64,000 bases of DNA. It comes from Aporrectodea caliginosa (taxonomy: Eukaryota > Annelida > Clitellata > Crassiclitellata > Lumbricidae). The translations under genes were made by a program, and so were the position numbers. Positions 27,801 through 40,700 of the stretch are shown one piece after another. The number at the start of each line of letters is the position of its first letter. Position 1 is the first letter of the stretch. The stretch is taken from assembly GCA_020284085.1 (NCBI GenBank), contig JACEVL010000004.1, forward strand, positions 757,307-821,306, in the 5' to 3' direction. Under the pieces are notes generated by a model. It was not told the DNA's origin. It made no database searches and saw only the letters and a list, made by a program, of their open reading frames with translations.

Positions 27801-30800
27801 TCTACAGCAGAAACGTACAGCTTTTGAAGACAAATTTACTTCATATATTTAATAAAATTCTAAAATAGTCAGTCAGAATTATAACAATCGTACAGTGTAA
27901 AGTTGTCTTAAATAATTCCAGTTGCACAAGCACAAGTTCAAAGATTCAAGTTTCTGTGCAAATGTGTTCAGTAATTTGAACCTCAGTTATTTAAATGACA
28001 GCTTTTAATTATATAATATGAAACAAATCAACACACTATAATTGACATATAGCAATCAGCTTTTTCTAACAAGCTAAGTGCCTTCAGTGGACTTTGAATT
28101 TTCATAAGTATAGAGATTAAAAATTTGGATGATATCCCAGACAAACCACTGCATATGTCAAATGTATCATAGTAAACATAAAATGATAATAGTAACACAC
28201 TTTTACATGCCTTTAAAGAAACACAACAGTATCAAGCTGACAGAACACCTTTGTTAACCTACCAACTTAAACATACAAAATACAAGAAGATAAAAAATAA
28301 AGCAACAGTGTTACTACTGAAACAGTATAGGCTTACTCATTGTGGAAGCTGAAAATTTCTGGAAAAGTTGAGAATATGATGTCACGTTTGCCAGCCAGTT
28401 CACTGGGCACTTTGCCCTCGAATGCCTTGAAATATGTATCCATGGCAAAATTCAACTCATGAACATATTCTTTTTCTGACTCCCAAAGGTCTTTCAACAA
28501 GTAGCTAAAGAAAAATAATGGAAATTATCAAAATCATTATCATCCCCAATACCTGTTAATTTAAATTAAGTCCAACAAGAAAAAAATATTATTTTATGCA
28601 TACAGATATATTTTAAAGTCTTTTGTGCTCTTCTATTACAAAACTTGAATGAAACTGGCTTCAATGAATGTTGCTGCAGCAAGAACAAAATACAGGAAAC
28701 AGTAAATGCTAACATACTTGTTCACATGTCTCTATATGAGTTTTTCAGAAGAGCAGTCCCTGGTTAAAAGTTGAGACATAAACTTCAACATAGCAATCTC
28801 ATGATAAGACAGACCAGCAGACGGTAGGGTATCATGAGAAAAACTTTCATCATTAGGATGATTAATGGGATTTAGCACAATATGTGGGCTTACGAAGACC
28901 TTGACTCAACACTCTATCTAAAAGAGCTAAACTACCTCAAATAGCTGCAACTTCTTGAATGTGCTTGTTTCACCTTAGAAGGATATGACAGCTTCACTGA
29001 GCTCAGGATTCAGCATCCCTCTGAATCATGATACACAGCCTTATTCTGACTGAACTTGATGACTTCAGTTCTATACTCTTTGGTCTTCCTGACTGCACAC
29101 AAGGGATATTACAGCAGGTTGCAAGAAGTGTCTTGGACACTTTTACTGGAACCATATCACATCAGCTGTTCATTCTCTGTACTGGCTTCCTGTTTATCAA
29201 GTTGGCACTCCTCATGTACTAAGCACAAGCAAATCATCTGCCATCCTACTCATCTTCTATGGCAACACCATGTAACCCTAATAAAGACGGTCCTCTCTTC
29301 GATCAGCATTTGCTGGAAAGTATGTTGTTTGTGGTACATATCTTGCCTTTGACTGGTCACAGTAGCTGATCCATCCATCTCAACTCACTACCTCCTCATG
29401 CTCGCAATTCTCGAATGAAAACTATATTTCACTATAAACTGAAACTTACAGTCGGCTTTATGGCTCTTCATGTTTTGCCCAGCTTCCATGCCTACACTTC
29501 TGAACTTTGTAATAAGGGCATTATCAACTCACAGTATAACTGTATAATATTGCATTACCAACACTGAAGAATGAAGTGCTGGATTAGCACCTGGTGGTTT
29601 GACATTCCATTTACCCAAGCACTAACTAGGCTAAGCGATGTGCCAGCTAAGTAAAAACAAATAATAATAATAGCAAAGGCCAACATAATAGTCACAACGA
29701 AATTACAATGAAAAATTATCTAAATAAGTTATTTTAATAGCATTCACTAGCAACTTTTGTCACAGAATCTCCAATATGTCTACATGTCTAAGTAGACAAA
29801 ATATGTCTAATACATGACAATACATGACTAATTATACAAAACCTGTTTCATTACAGCTAACATTCCTACCTTAATCTACACCTTGAAAGGTAACCATTCA
29901 GCAGGCTGTTCACATCGGCAAGTTATGGAGCATAGATCACTCATTATGTCACAGCAACATTTCCCAGTACCTGGTTTTACACAGGCATGCACAGCTGTCC
30001 TAATACAATATAACCGAATTACGAATGTCATTTACCGTCGTTTCATGATAGCCTCTTGTTGCTTGTTCTTGATCTGAATGATATCTTCACGGAAAATCTC
30101 CTGCGTTGTTCGCGTGTCAAGCTTATCTCGTGATTTTGGGATGAGGTAGCTTGGGGGCACCCAGCCACTTTCCTTTTCACCTTCTACCCTCTGGCACAGC
30201 CAACGGTCAGGACTCTCAGCAAAAAGAACTTCAACAAGACCGCCCTCTAGAAGTGGAATTCCATCGACCTCAGATGGCTTGTATTCAGCAATTGCTTTGT
30301 AAACTGGCAGTTCCTGTAATAGGAGTAAAGCACATGGTAACATGCCACATCAGTCTATCAGTTGAACGATGAAATGCAGAATAGCAGAGATATACCTTAT
30401 GATATGGAAAATATTAATAAACATTATTATAAAATACTGACATCTGCTACATTTCTCCGATGTTTGAGGTGGGCAATAAGAAAAACTGTCTTGAAGCCAA
30501 GAAAATTACTAAGTTGGATCCTGAGGTAACTGCAAAAGGTCAAAGAAATGTAATATAAGAGCAAATTTTAAAAGTTACATCATTCACAACAAGTGATTCT
30601 ACACATACAAAGGGCAAAATTGGAGATGCAAGAACAAGATGTCTGAAGACACAACTGCTGCTGCACAAGCACTGAAACTTAATAGACTTGTAAGTTTGTA
30701 CTATTCGCTCATTTATCCTAACCTCTCCTACTGTAAAAATTCTAAGCCTGAAATTACCAGACTCGCTTAAACCAGTACTACTCAAACTGTGGTCTGTGGC

Positions 30801-33800
30801 CTGGTATTGGACCGCAAGCGACAGATTACCGACCGAGTAATGATTACCCGAATCACAATTATGATCACACTCAAATAAAATATTGAATAAATTGTATGCA
30901 CTAAACCAAATGTGTTTGATGTTAACTTAAAACAATGTTATTGAATAATACTTAATACAGTGTTCGACCATAATAAAAGTTTTAAACATATAACAGCAAT
31001 AAAAGTACAGCTGTAACAAACAGTGGCAATATTATGAAATTTAAAGTTTAAAATAACATGTCATATACATGTAATGTAAGCTGATGTTGAACAGCACCAC
31101 TCCGCTGTAAGGCGGGTAAAACAATTACACAGCATCTGAAAATTTGAGAAGCACTGGTTTACAGCATCCGAATGTTTTGCAGAAACACATCATTCAAATT
31201 ATCTGTGGTAATTCTCAAAATATAGCCAGGGATGGATCATTATTTCAGGGTCTGTATTTATTGCTGCCCAGTCCATCTTGTCGAGTGACAAAGCGCTCAG
31301 TGAAGTCTTAATTTCATGCAAGGTCTGGTAGTTTAGTCTGTTAGTGAATTCATGAGTGTGACTAGATTTGAACATATGACATCACGATACAGAATTACCC
31401 ATTATATGATCCGAGATCTGTTTGGCAATAAATTTCAGCCCAGTACTGCTTTGTAACAAAAATCTGATCCACGTAAAACAAAAGTGTGTAACAGACAACT
31501 TACCGCATGTCAGTTCTGACGACCATAAGTAAAGGTGTATAGAAAAACAAATGAAGAATGAATGGCTTTGAAATATGTTCAAGGTCAATAATCAGACCGA
31601 CCTTGGGTTCTTCCAATTCCTCCTCTGATTCCTCTTCTTCCGATGACTCCTCTTCCAGTTCCGGCTCCTTCTCTCCCTTCTTTCCCAGCAACAACTCAAC
31701 CGGAACATAGCAGACCTTTACCAACAAATTTAATGCAACATTAGAAAGTTCTGCAATTTCTATGTGTCTGAAGAAAGCAGTGTCAAAGACTATAGAGCAA
31801 CAAACCATCCTGACTAATCTTGACTAATCAAAGCGGGTGATCGAGCCTTTCGGGTCGCTGGTCCACGTGCCTGGAACAGTCTTCCTGCACCCATTCAGGA
31901 AACCAAAAGTGTATTGATTTTCAAAAACAGTTAAAAATGCACTTATTACATAACCATGAGCATTAACATTTGCGCTGACAGTAGACAGTTTTGTGAAGCG
32001 TTCTAGAAGTAGCTTGCTACCAACTACGCTATATAAATGGTCGTAATTACTAATCAAGTTCATACAAACACAGATTATACCCAGTTTAATATTAGTTTAG
32101 TGGTGAGTATGGCACAATAACAGATTTCTGCAAAGAAAGCTGTTTCTATTACAAACAGCTTTCCTGATGCTTTTCCTTTAAACAGAAGTATCTTTTCTTC
32201 TAGGACTTTTCTTTTTGTCCTTGCATGTTTAGAAAAAGGACTTGTAATTAACCTGATGTTTATCTTTTGCTAGTCTGACGAGCCACATGTTCTCCCGCTC
32301 GGTGTCCAAGACTTCAACGACGCTTCCCTTGCGTAACGTCACGTTTTTGTCCTTGCATGTGTAGTCGTCTAGCACCGTGTACCTCTTGAAGAGCATTTCC
32401 TGATCCATGGTGCCTTTCAACCGATTGCGCTCCTCCTGGATCAGCGCCGACAGTTTCTGAACCACGTCAAAGTCAGGATCATGCACCTCTGAAAAAGTGT
32501 CCAATTTGAAATACCCTTAATTTATCATCTGCAATGTGATGTAAAAGTATACCTAAATATTTCTATTTCAGAAACTCTGTTCTCAGCATAGGAACACCAG
32601 AGAATCATCAAGGCCTTCAAAATATAATTGCAGACAGAAAGAAGCAGCAGAAGGCTTAGAAGTTTTTGTCCAAGATTCACTATTTTGGCTCTCTTCCAAA
32701 AGAATTCGATTATAAATTACAAAGACAGGCCACCAGAAGAAATGGCAAGAAGATTTCAAACGGAATCTTCTGTGACATTGACAAAGTTCAGAAAACATTC
32801 ACCGAAATCATTAATATAAAATTATCGTCTTTATCATCAGTTTATTTATTCACCCAATATTTCAGCTAATAACCTCATTGTAACACAATCCCATTATAAT
32901 GCACACCTGAAATGACTCTCAAAAGTATTGTTATACAGAAGTTTCTGTGTACATATTTCTACTCACCAGACACTCCCACATTGACCGTGCAGTAGGAAGT
33001 GCCTGCGGCGTTTGTGGCAGAGCATGTGTACTCTCCAGAATCCTTGGCTGCTCTGCACTTTGCCACGTGCAGGACGTGCACTTCACCATCGCTGGTAATT
33101 TTCAGTCGGTTTTCTGACTTCAGTGGCTTTCCATCTTTCAACCACGTCACAATCACATCCGTTCCTTCAAATAGCAAGCAAAACTCTGATATCTATGTTT
33201 CAGTTGAGCACCCAACGAAATCACAAAAATAGGCCAAGTTTATTACTTTCGGATGGCACATCAGGTACAAGTGCTGTAGCTAGGTACTGAAGCATGATTA
33301 ATGACTAAGCAAGGAATTACTTCTATACAGTGTCCATACAAACCAATAGCACCAGCATAATCAACAGTCAGGCTAAACACTAGTAAAGACTTTGCAATGT
33401 GGAAAAGAATTGAAGATTAAGCATAAACTAAAGTAAAAGCAATACCTCTGACAGCTGTAGCAAGTGTGACATCTTCTCCCTCAGTGAGATGGGTAGGCTG
33501 GATTCGAAACACAAATTCTGGTGGTAAAATTCCTGTGTCTTCATATCTACAGTAAAGATAAAGTGAAAGAACCTTAGCATACTACAAATTATGGTTGTGA
33601 ATAGCAATCCTTTCATCACCTATTACCCCTACTAACGTACATGTTCATTTCTTATTCTGCTCTTTGATAACAAAGTATTCAAGGAAGACATACTCCACGC
33701 CATGCGGCTGGACACCGATGGTGACAGAGTGGGCGATCCTTCCCCTTTCATTGACTGCTGTGATCTTGTATTCCCCACTGTCAGCAGGTGTCGCATCTTT

Positions 33801-36800
33801 CACGCTCAGTCTGAAAACACCATCTTCGGAGATGATCTCAACACGACCTTCCTCGTCTAACAGATCAATAACTTGACCGTTTTTGTAGAACAATACTTTT
33901 GGCTCTGGAGTACCTGCAAACAGATGGGAGTCATTTTCATGATGCAGTGTCCAGTAACATGACATTTCATAATCCTTCTTTAAAAGTTTTTCAAAACAAC
34001 CAATCAATTTATCACCTTCTAAATAAGATCCCATTATTAATGCTAATACTGTTATACCAGACCTCGTGAAATATGAGTAAAAAATTGAATAAAATACAGC
34101 CCGTAAAACAAAGTTTTTTACTATATCCATCTAGTATCCTATAATGCGTCTTATGAAGCAGTTACCTCTACAAATATATAGTCCGCGTTCATTTTACGTC
34201 ATAGCGTGCGTTTAATCAGGCAGCGCGCCCGTTTTTGTTGCGGCCAATGACAACGCTGCGTATCGAAAAGGGGATTCCCGATTCGAAAATTTGAGTCCCG
34301 ATTCTATAAGCTTGCCTTTTTGGGGAGCTGAAATTTTTATAGAATGAAGTGTCTGCGAGGCGAGTCTATCTGCCAAGTTTCAGGACGATTGAATGATTGT
34401 AAGTGATCGAATTAGTCGTCGCAAGATTTGACTTTTTAGCCTGTGGCTCAAGCAAGCAAGATTTCCGTAAGTTAAACTAGATGGATAATAATAAAATACA
34501 GCCCGTAAAAACAAAGTTTTTACTATATCCATCTAGTATCCTATAATGCGTCTTATGAAGCAGTTACCTCTACAAATATATAGTCCGCGTTCATTTTACA
34601 ACATAGCGTGCGTTTAATGAGGCAGCGCGCCCGTTTTTTGTTGCGGCCAATGACAACGCTGCGTATCGGAAAAGGGGATTCCCCGATTCGAAAAGTTGAG
34701 TCCCCGATTCTATAAGCTAGCCTTTTTGGGGAGCTGAAATTTTTATAGAATGAAGTGTCTGCGAGGTCGAGTCTATCTGCCAAGTTTCACGATGATTGAA
34801 TGATTGTAAGTGATCGAATTAGTCGTCGCAAGATTTGACTTTTTAGCCTGTGGCTCAAACATTCAAGCAAGCAAGCAAGATTTCCGCAAGTTAAACTAGA
34901 TGGATAAAAAGGATAAAGAATTGATGTTCTTACAGGATTACATTGTAACAAATTATCAATTTTTTTTACCTCAAGCTACAAAAACATAATCAAGTACTGA
35001 TAAGCCTAACAGTCATTTTTCTTGGGTCCAAATGAGGCTTCTAGCTAGCCACCAGTTAACAACACTGGCACCATGCAGGCCCTATGTAGGCTCAGTGAAC
35101 ATATTGACACTGAGACTGCCTGGCTTGAGTCATAATCAGCGTCCACGCAGTAGTCCGGAGCGCCTCTGAATAGGAATCTGGAAGGGGTGCTATAACAAGT
35201 GTTCAAATACAATACAATACAATACAATATTGTATATTGAGTATGTTATTACAAAAATAAAGAAATTCATTGGGATTTTATTCAGGTTAAGAAACAAGTT
35301 AAATTGTCGTATCTTAAAAGATTTATTTTTTGCATTAATTTACCCTCACCTGTTGTATGGGGTGGAAATTTATTCTGCTGCAAGCAAGTCTGCTTTGTAT
35401 CGCTTAAATATTTGTATTAACCGTATCCTACGTACATTGCAATGTGCCCCTCTTAGTACACCCGTTGCTGATCTATACCGAAACTATAATCTTCTTCCGA
35501 TAGCAGAACTACGTAAATTTCAGGTATTATGTGTTGTCCATAAATGTGTTCATAAATTGGATGTTCCACTTATATTTCATGATTATTTTAAAATTAATGC
35601 TGATGTTCATTCCCATTATACAAGGAACAGTAATAATACTTTCATACCTAAGTTTTTCTCTACAAAAGGACTGAGAACAACTCGCTATTGTGGTGCCAAA
35701 TGGTGGCATGAACTTCCAAGCCATATTAGAAATATAGCTTCAATTAGACATTTTAAACATATGCTAAAGTTGCACCTGATTAACTCCTTGTGCCTGTAGA
35801 TGTTATAGGGTATATGAGTTTTGTATCGTGAGGTTTCAGTTCAGTGCATTGTATAGTAATAGGATAGTCACAATTGTGGCTTGTTTAAAGTCTTTAAAGC
35901 TTTAAAGTACTCCTAAGTTGTATGTGTTTGCTTCCCAGTTAGAAAAAATTGATTATTAACAATTGTCATGAGACTGGTTTGTTAAATGGTACCAGTATTT
36001 TGTACTTGCTTTTTTAAACGTGTATTACGCCAGCATTATTAGGGTGACCGGCGAGATGAGTCCTATGTGACTTCACCGGTAGCCCACCACTCGGTTTGTA
36101 AAATTTGTGTATTGTCATTTTGCTTTATTTTGTGGTGAATAAACTACTTACTTACTTACTTACAATACAATAATCACCTTGATGCTGATGCTGATAGTAG
36201 ATGAGAATGAAAAAACTAATGATATCATCAAGATCACAAGGATCATCTTGTTAAGAAATAATTACTATGCTTAATCTGTGATTTTTGCAAAATAAATAAA
36301 TGATTGATTGATTGATTGAAAATTGTAACTGCAATCACAAATTTGTATAGCACTTCTTCAATTTTTCCAATATTAAAGCCAGACAACAGAGACAATGATA
36401 AAATTATCAAACCTGTGACTTTGCACGACAATTCAATGTTTGTTCCCTCTTTTATAATCTGTGGCTTTGGATAATCCTCCATTTTTGGAGGTTTCTTCTC
36501 GATCTTTGATGTGACATTGACAGAAACGGTGCATGCAATGATTCCACCGTCATTTTCTGCGCGCAGAGTGTACTCCCCAATGTCTTCCAATTCCGCCTCA
36601 ACCACTTCGAGGTAGTGCAAACCTGTCTTGCTGTCACAATCAAATCTGTACCGACTGTCAGCCTCTGGTATCAATTTTCTACCGTTCTTGGACCAGCGTA
36701 TTTCTGCCACCGACTCTTCAGCAAGTTTGTAGGTCAGTCGTATTGTTTCACCTTCTCGAACGCTTGCAGGCCTGGGCTTTGTTTCAAGAAGCGGTAAAGG

Positions 36801-37704
36801 AAGTTCTATCTCTTCTTCTGAATATTCTGCGTCCTCTTCTTGCAATGCCTGCCTTTCTCTATCAACTTTGGAAACAACTTTCTTCTTGATTAATTCAACT
36901 GTGACTAGCGTTTCTTCCACTTGTGATTGCTCCTCATGAACAACAACCATCTCTTCCTTAACTTTTACTATTTCCTCCTTTGTTAATTTTGTTAATTTCT
37001 CCTTCTTCTTCTTGATTTTCTCTTTCTTTAGCTGCATTTCTTCCATGATAACTGCCCTCTCCCTTTCCTTCAAGTGTTCCTCCATGATTGTTCCTTCCTT
37101 GAGTTGTGGCTTTGGAACAGGTTCTGACACAGTTACTGGAACACAGGCCGTTGTTGATCCACTCTACAAATTGGATTAAGTACAATAGTACAAACACAAC
37201 GGATTACCTCCTCTCATGGAAGAGTTACTCACAAAGAAAAAGAAAGGCAAAAAGAAGGAGAATAAAGCCATACTGGATGTAACAGAATTAAAATGCAAAG
37301 CATAGTTGACAGCACAGCAAAAAACTATTAAATTGGAGTTACATCAATTAATGGTAAAATCATAACTTCTAACTGTTATAAGATTTTATTAGCTTAGAAA
37401 AATAGTTTATAATCCAAACCAAAGATCTAGCATGTCTTTAAGGGCATTGTTAGCATTATGCCTAAAAATTACATGCAGAAAAACTATCCATTATTAAGCA
37501 GTGTAGTTTGTACAGTTTCAGTAGTGTAGATAAATTATAGCTACTAGAACTGAAACTGGAAGTAAATTAGCTCTGTATTAATCATCATTAGATAGATATC
37601 AGGACTGAAAGCACAATACAGAAAGATTCAGACACCTCCACCACCACCAACACCACCCCACCATCATTATCATCATCATCATCATCATCATCATAACCAT
37701 CATT

Positions 37705-37762
<58 letters not shown>

Positions 37763-40700
37763 CCACCACCACCACCACCATCATCACCATCACTCTCTTC
37801 AGCAGCATTATACGTCACAAGAGATCTTACTTCGCTACCAACCTAGGTGTGTCTAGTACTTTCTATGGTTGTCAGACTTAATATAATTGTTACCTCGTTT
37901 GACAGTTTTACTGTGTACTCTCCACTGTCTTCAGTCACTGCTTCCACAATCACTAACTTCGCGACGTTGGCTTTCTTGTCAAAGTCAGCCTTGATGCGCT
38001 TGTCCTTGCTCTTCTTGATTGGCTTCTTACCTTTGTACCATGTGACCTCAGGCGCTGGCTCTCCTACAGAACAACAGGTACAATAACGCTTTCTTTTCCG
38101 TTTAGCCCTTGACATTAGATGCCAGTCAGTAAGCAACTGCAGCAGGTCTTAATCAGCACGCAAACTGCAGACAGGCACCACTACACAAAACAGGCAGCTC
38201 CTCAACCTAAAAGTTGATCACACATTTACTATCATCTGCAATCGACAGAGGCTGTAGGATTTTCCAGCCGAGACAAAATTAAATAGGGTTGCAAGACATG
38301 TCTAGCGCCTGCCAATATCAAGCTGGGATATGCTCTTTCTGGAAGACGCTTTGGGAAAGGTTGTTGGATTGCAGTATGAGGCAAGACAAAAATCATTCAT
38401 GACAAAATATGACAAATTATGCATTTCTCAGACAGCCACATTTCTTGGGCCTACAGCAGGACCACAATTATGCAACTGATGGCAGCTGGGACCAGCTACG
38501 AGTCCATGTCGGACTAACGAACATGTCTGTCAGGGTTGCAGTCTGGACTTCTCATAAACCTTTCCTGGGTAATGCCACTAAAATTAATATTTATAAGTAT
38601 AAATACATACATACATACATACATACATACATACATACATACATACATACATACATACATACATTCATGCACATATGTAAGTCTTTATTTTTGCATGGTT
38701 GTACAATACAACTGTATTTGATATTGCCCTCCTTCCAAAGTTCAGAAGAGCACACGACCATAAGACAGATCAATGGCACACAGCAACTGTGAGTGAAGGT
38801 CTTGCTCAAGGTCCCTTCACAATAACTGCCTCAAGAGAGGCCTGAACCCGTACCCTCTGTGTTACAGGCTGATCGCTCTAACCAATCGGCCACTATGCTA
38901 CACCAACACGTATGCATGTATACATGCATGTACCTATACATGTATGTGCGTGTGTATGTATATATGTATGTATGACATTGTATGTATGTATGTACGTATG
39001 TACGCATGTATGTGAAGAACATCACTAAGGCACACATCTACTTTCACCTATATAAAATTCTAAAATGGTTTGAATTAAGTACCACTCCATAAACTATAAT
39101 GAACTTACCTTCAACTTTGACCTGAAGATAAACTGTTGCCCCTCGTTCGACAGAGACTGCCTCTGGCGCTGTCAGAATCACAGGTGCATGGGCCTTTGCC
39201 TTCTTGGTGACCGACTCCACAACTCCCTCCAACAGCGCACCAGTTGGCGTGGTTCTGCTTATTTCTGATGTCTCTTCCAATGACAACACCCCCTTATTGG
39301 CTTTGCTGATGCTGATATCTTTCTTTCCCTTGACTGTTGTTTCTTCTGACGTTTCTTTGACCTGTATGGCTTCAACTGCATCCACTTCATCTTTCGTGGC
39401 TTTGTCCTTCTTCGACTTTTTCTTTTTCTCTGTCACGACTTTTTTAGTCACGCGACTTTTCTTGTCCAGGTCTTCATTCTCGGTGACAGTGGTGCTCTCT
39501 TTCAATTCTGTCTGCGCAGTTCTTTTTTCTTCTTTGCTCAGCTCTGCAGGTCTCTCCAACACCACTTTGCCTGAGACACTCACATCTTCACCGGCACCAG
39601 CTTTGGCCGTACCCACTCTAATTGTGCCCTCCACATCAACTTCTTCCGTAGCTTTTGGAAACTTAATATCAACAGAAACTACTTCCTCCTCCTCCTCCTC
39701 CTCTTCCTCCTCCTCCTCTTCTTCTTCCTCCTCCTCCTCCTCCTCTTCAGACTCCTCTGTAGTCTCTTTCCTGACTTTAACCTCTTCCTTGACTTTGACA
39801 ACCTCCTTCTGGACAGAAGATTCTTCGACCACCTCATCAACAGTTTTCCTCACCTCAACCTTAGCAGAAGCCTTCACTGATCCAAATTCATTGGTTGCTT
39901 TCACTGTGTATTTGGCAGCTTCCTCAAGCGACACAGAATGGATCTCAAGAGTATAAATTCCTGCTGCGGTATCTGACTGAAGAATGACCTGCTTGTCTGA
40001 CTTCTTGGGCTTCAGTCTTTCATCGCCCTTGTACCATTTAATTTCTGGCTGGGGAGTTCCTAATAAGCAAAACGAGAGACATGTTTAACTATAAGTTAAA
40101 GTGTTCTAATGTTTTCTCCATTTATCTTGAGATTTCTTCACTTTAGTTGCTCTCAATTATTGCAACTTTTATTCAGACAAGCTAATAAATGTAAGTTCTA
40201 CCAGAAAATAAGCAGCATGCCCACAAGAAACTGCAATTTAATTCAGAACAGTTTCATATAATCTGTGACCAGAAAATACAACTATATTTGATATCGCACT
40301 CCTTCCAAAGTCTCATGAGCACTCATGACAGAGCATCGATGGTACTAACCAACAGTGCATGAAGGACTCGCTCAAGGTCCCTTCACAGGAACCACTTCCA
40401 TGCAGCTAAAACTTGTACTAAAACTTTGTATGCTTCACATTACAAGCTGAGCGCTCGAACAACATGGATGTTGTGCCACATAAGTACACTGTTTACTGTA
40501 AATGTAAATTCAACTTTCTATAGCAGAAATATAACAAAGTAATTTAAAGAAAATAGTCAACGATGATCAAGTAATTGCACATTTGAGCAGAGGTGAGTAA
40601 AGGTTGCATAATAACTTCTATTTACAAATTAAAAAGTCATAACAAAATTTCATGCATCTGCAAACTTCAAAGGTTTAGGTTCAATACTGATGTCAAGCAC

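Noticed and set aside
35230..35799. 189-codon plus-strand frame as a host gene
   Set aside because: It reads as the C-terminal part of a non-LTR reverse transcriptase and is followed by a LINE-type 3' tail.
37588..37818. Poly-Asp and poly-Met open frames
   Set aside because: They come from the intronic CAT/CAC microsatellite next to exon 7.
38840..38900. Possible tRNA gene on the minus strand
   Set aside because: A and B boxes are present, but the head continues into a SINE body shared with two other loci, and no full cloverleaf can be drawn.
39204..39956. 250-codon plus-strand open frame with a poly-Ser run
   Set aside because: Antisense of the poly-Glu linker in exon 6 (GAG/GAA gives CTC/TTC and shifted TCC/TCT).
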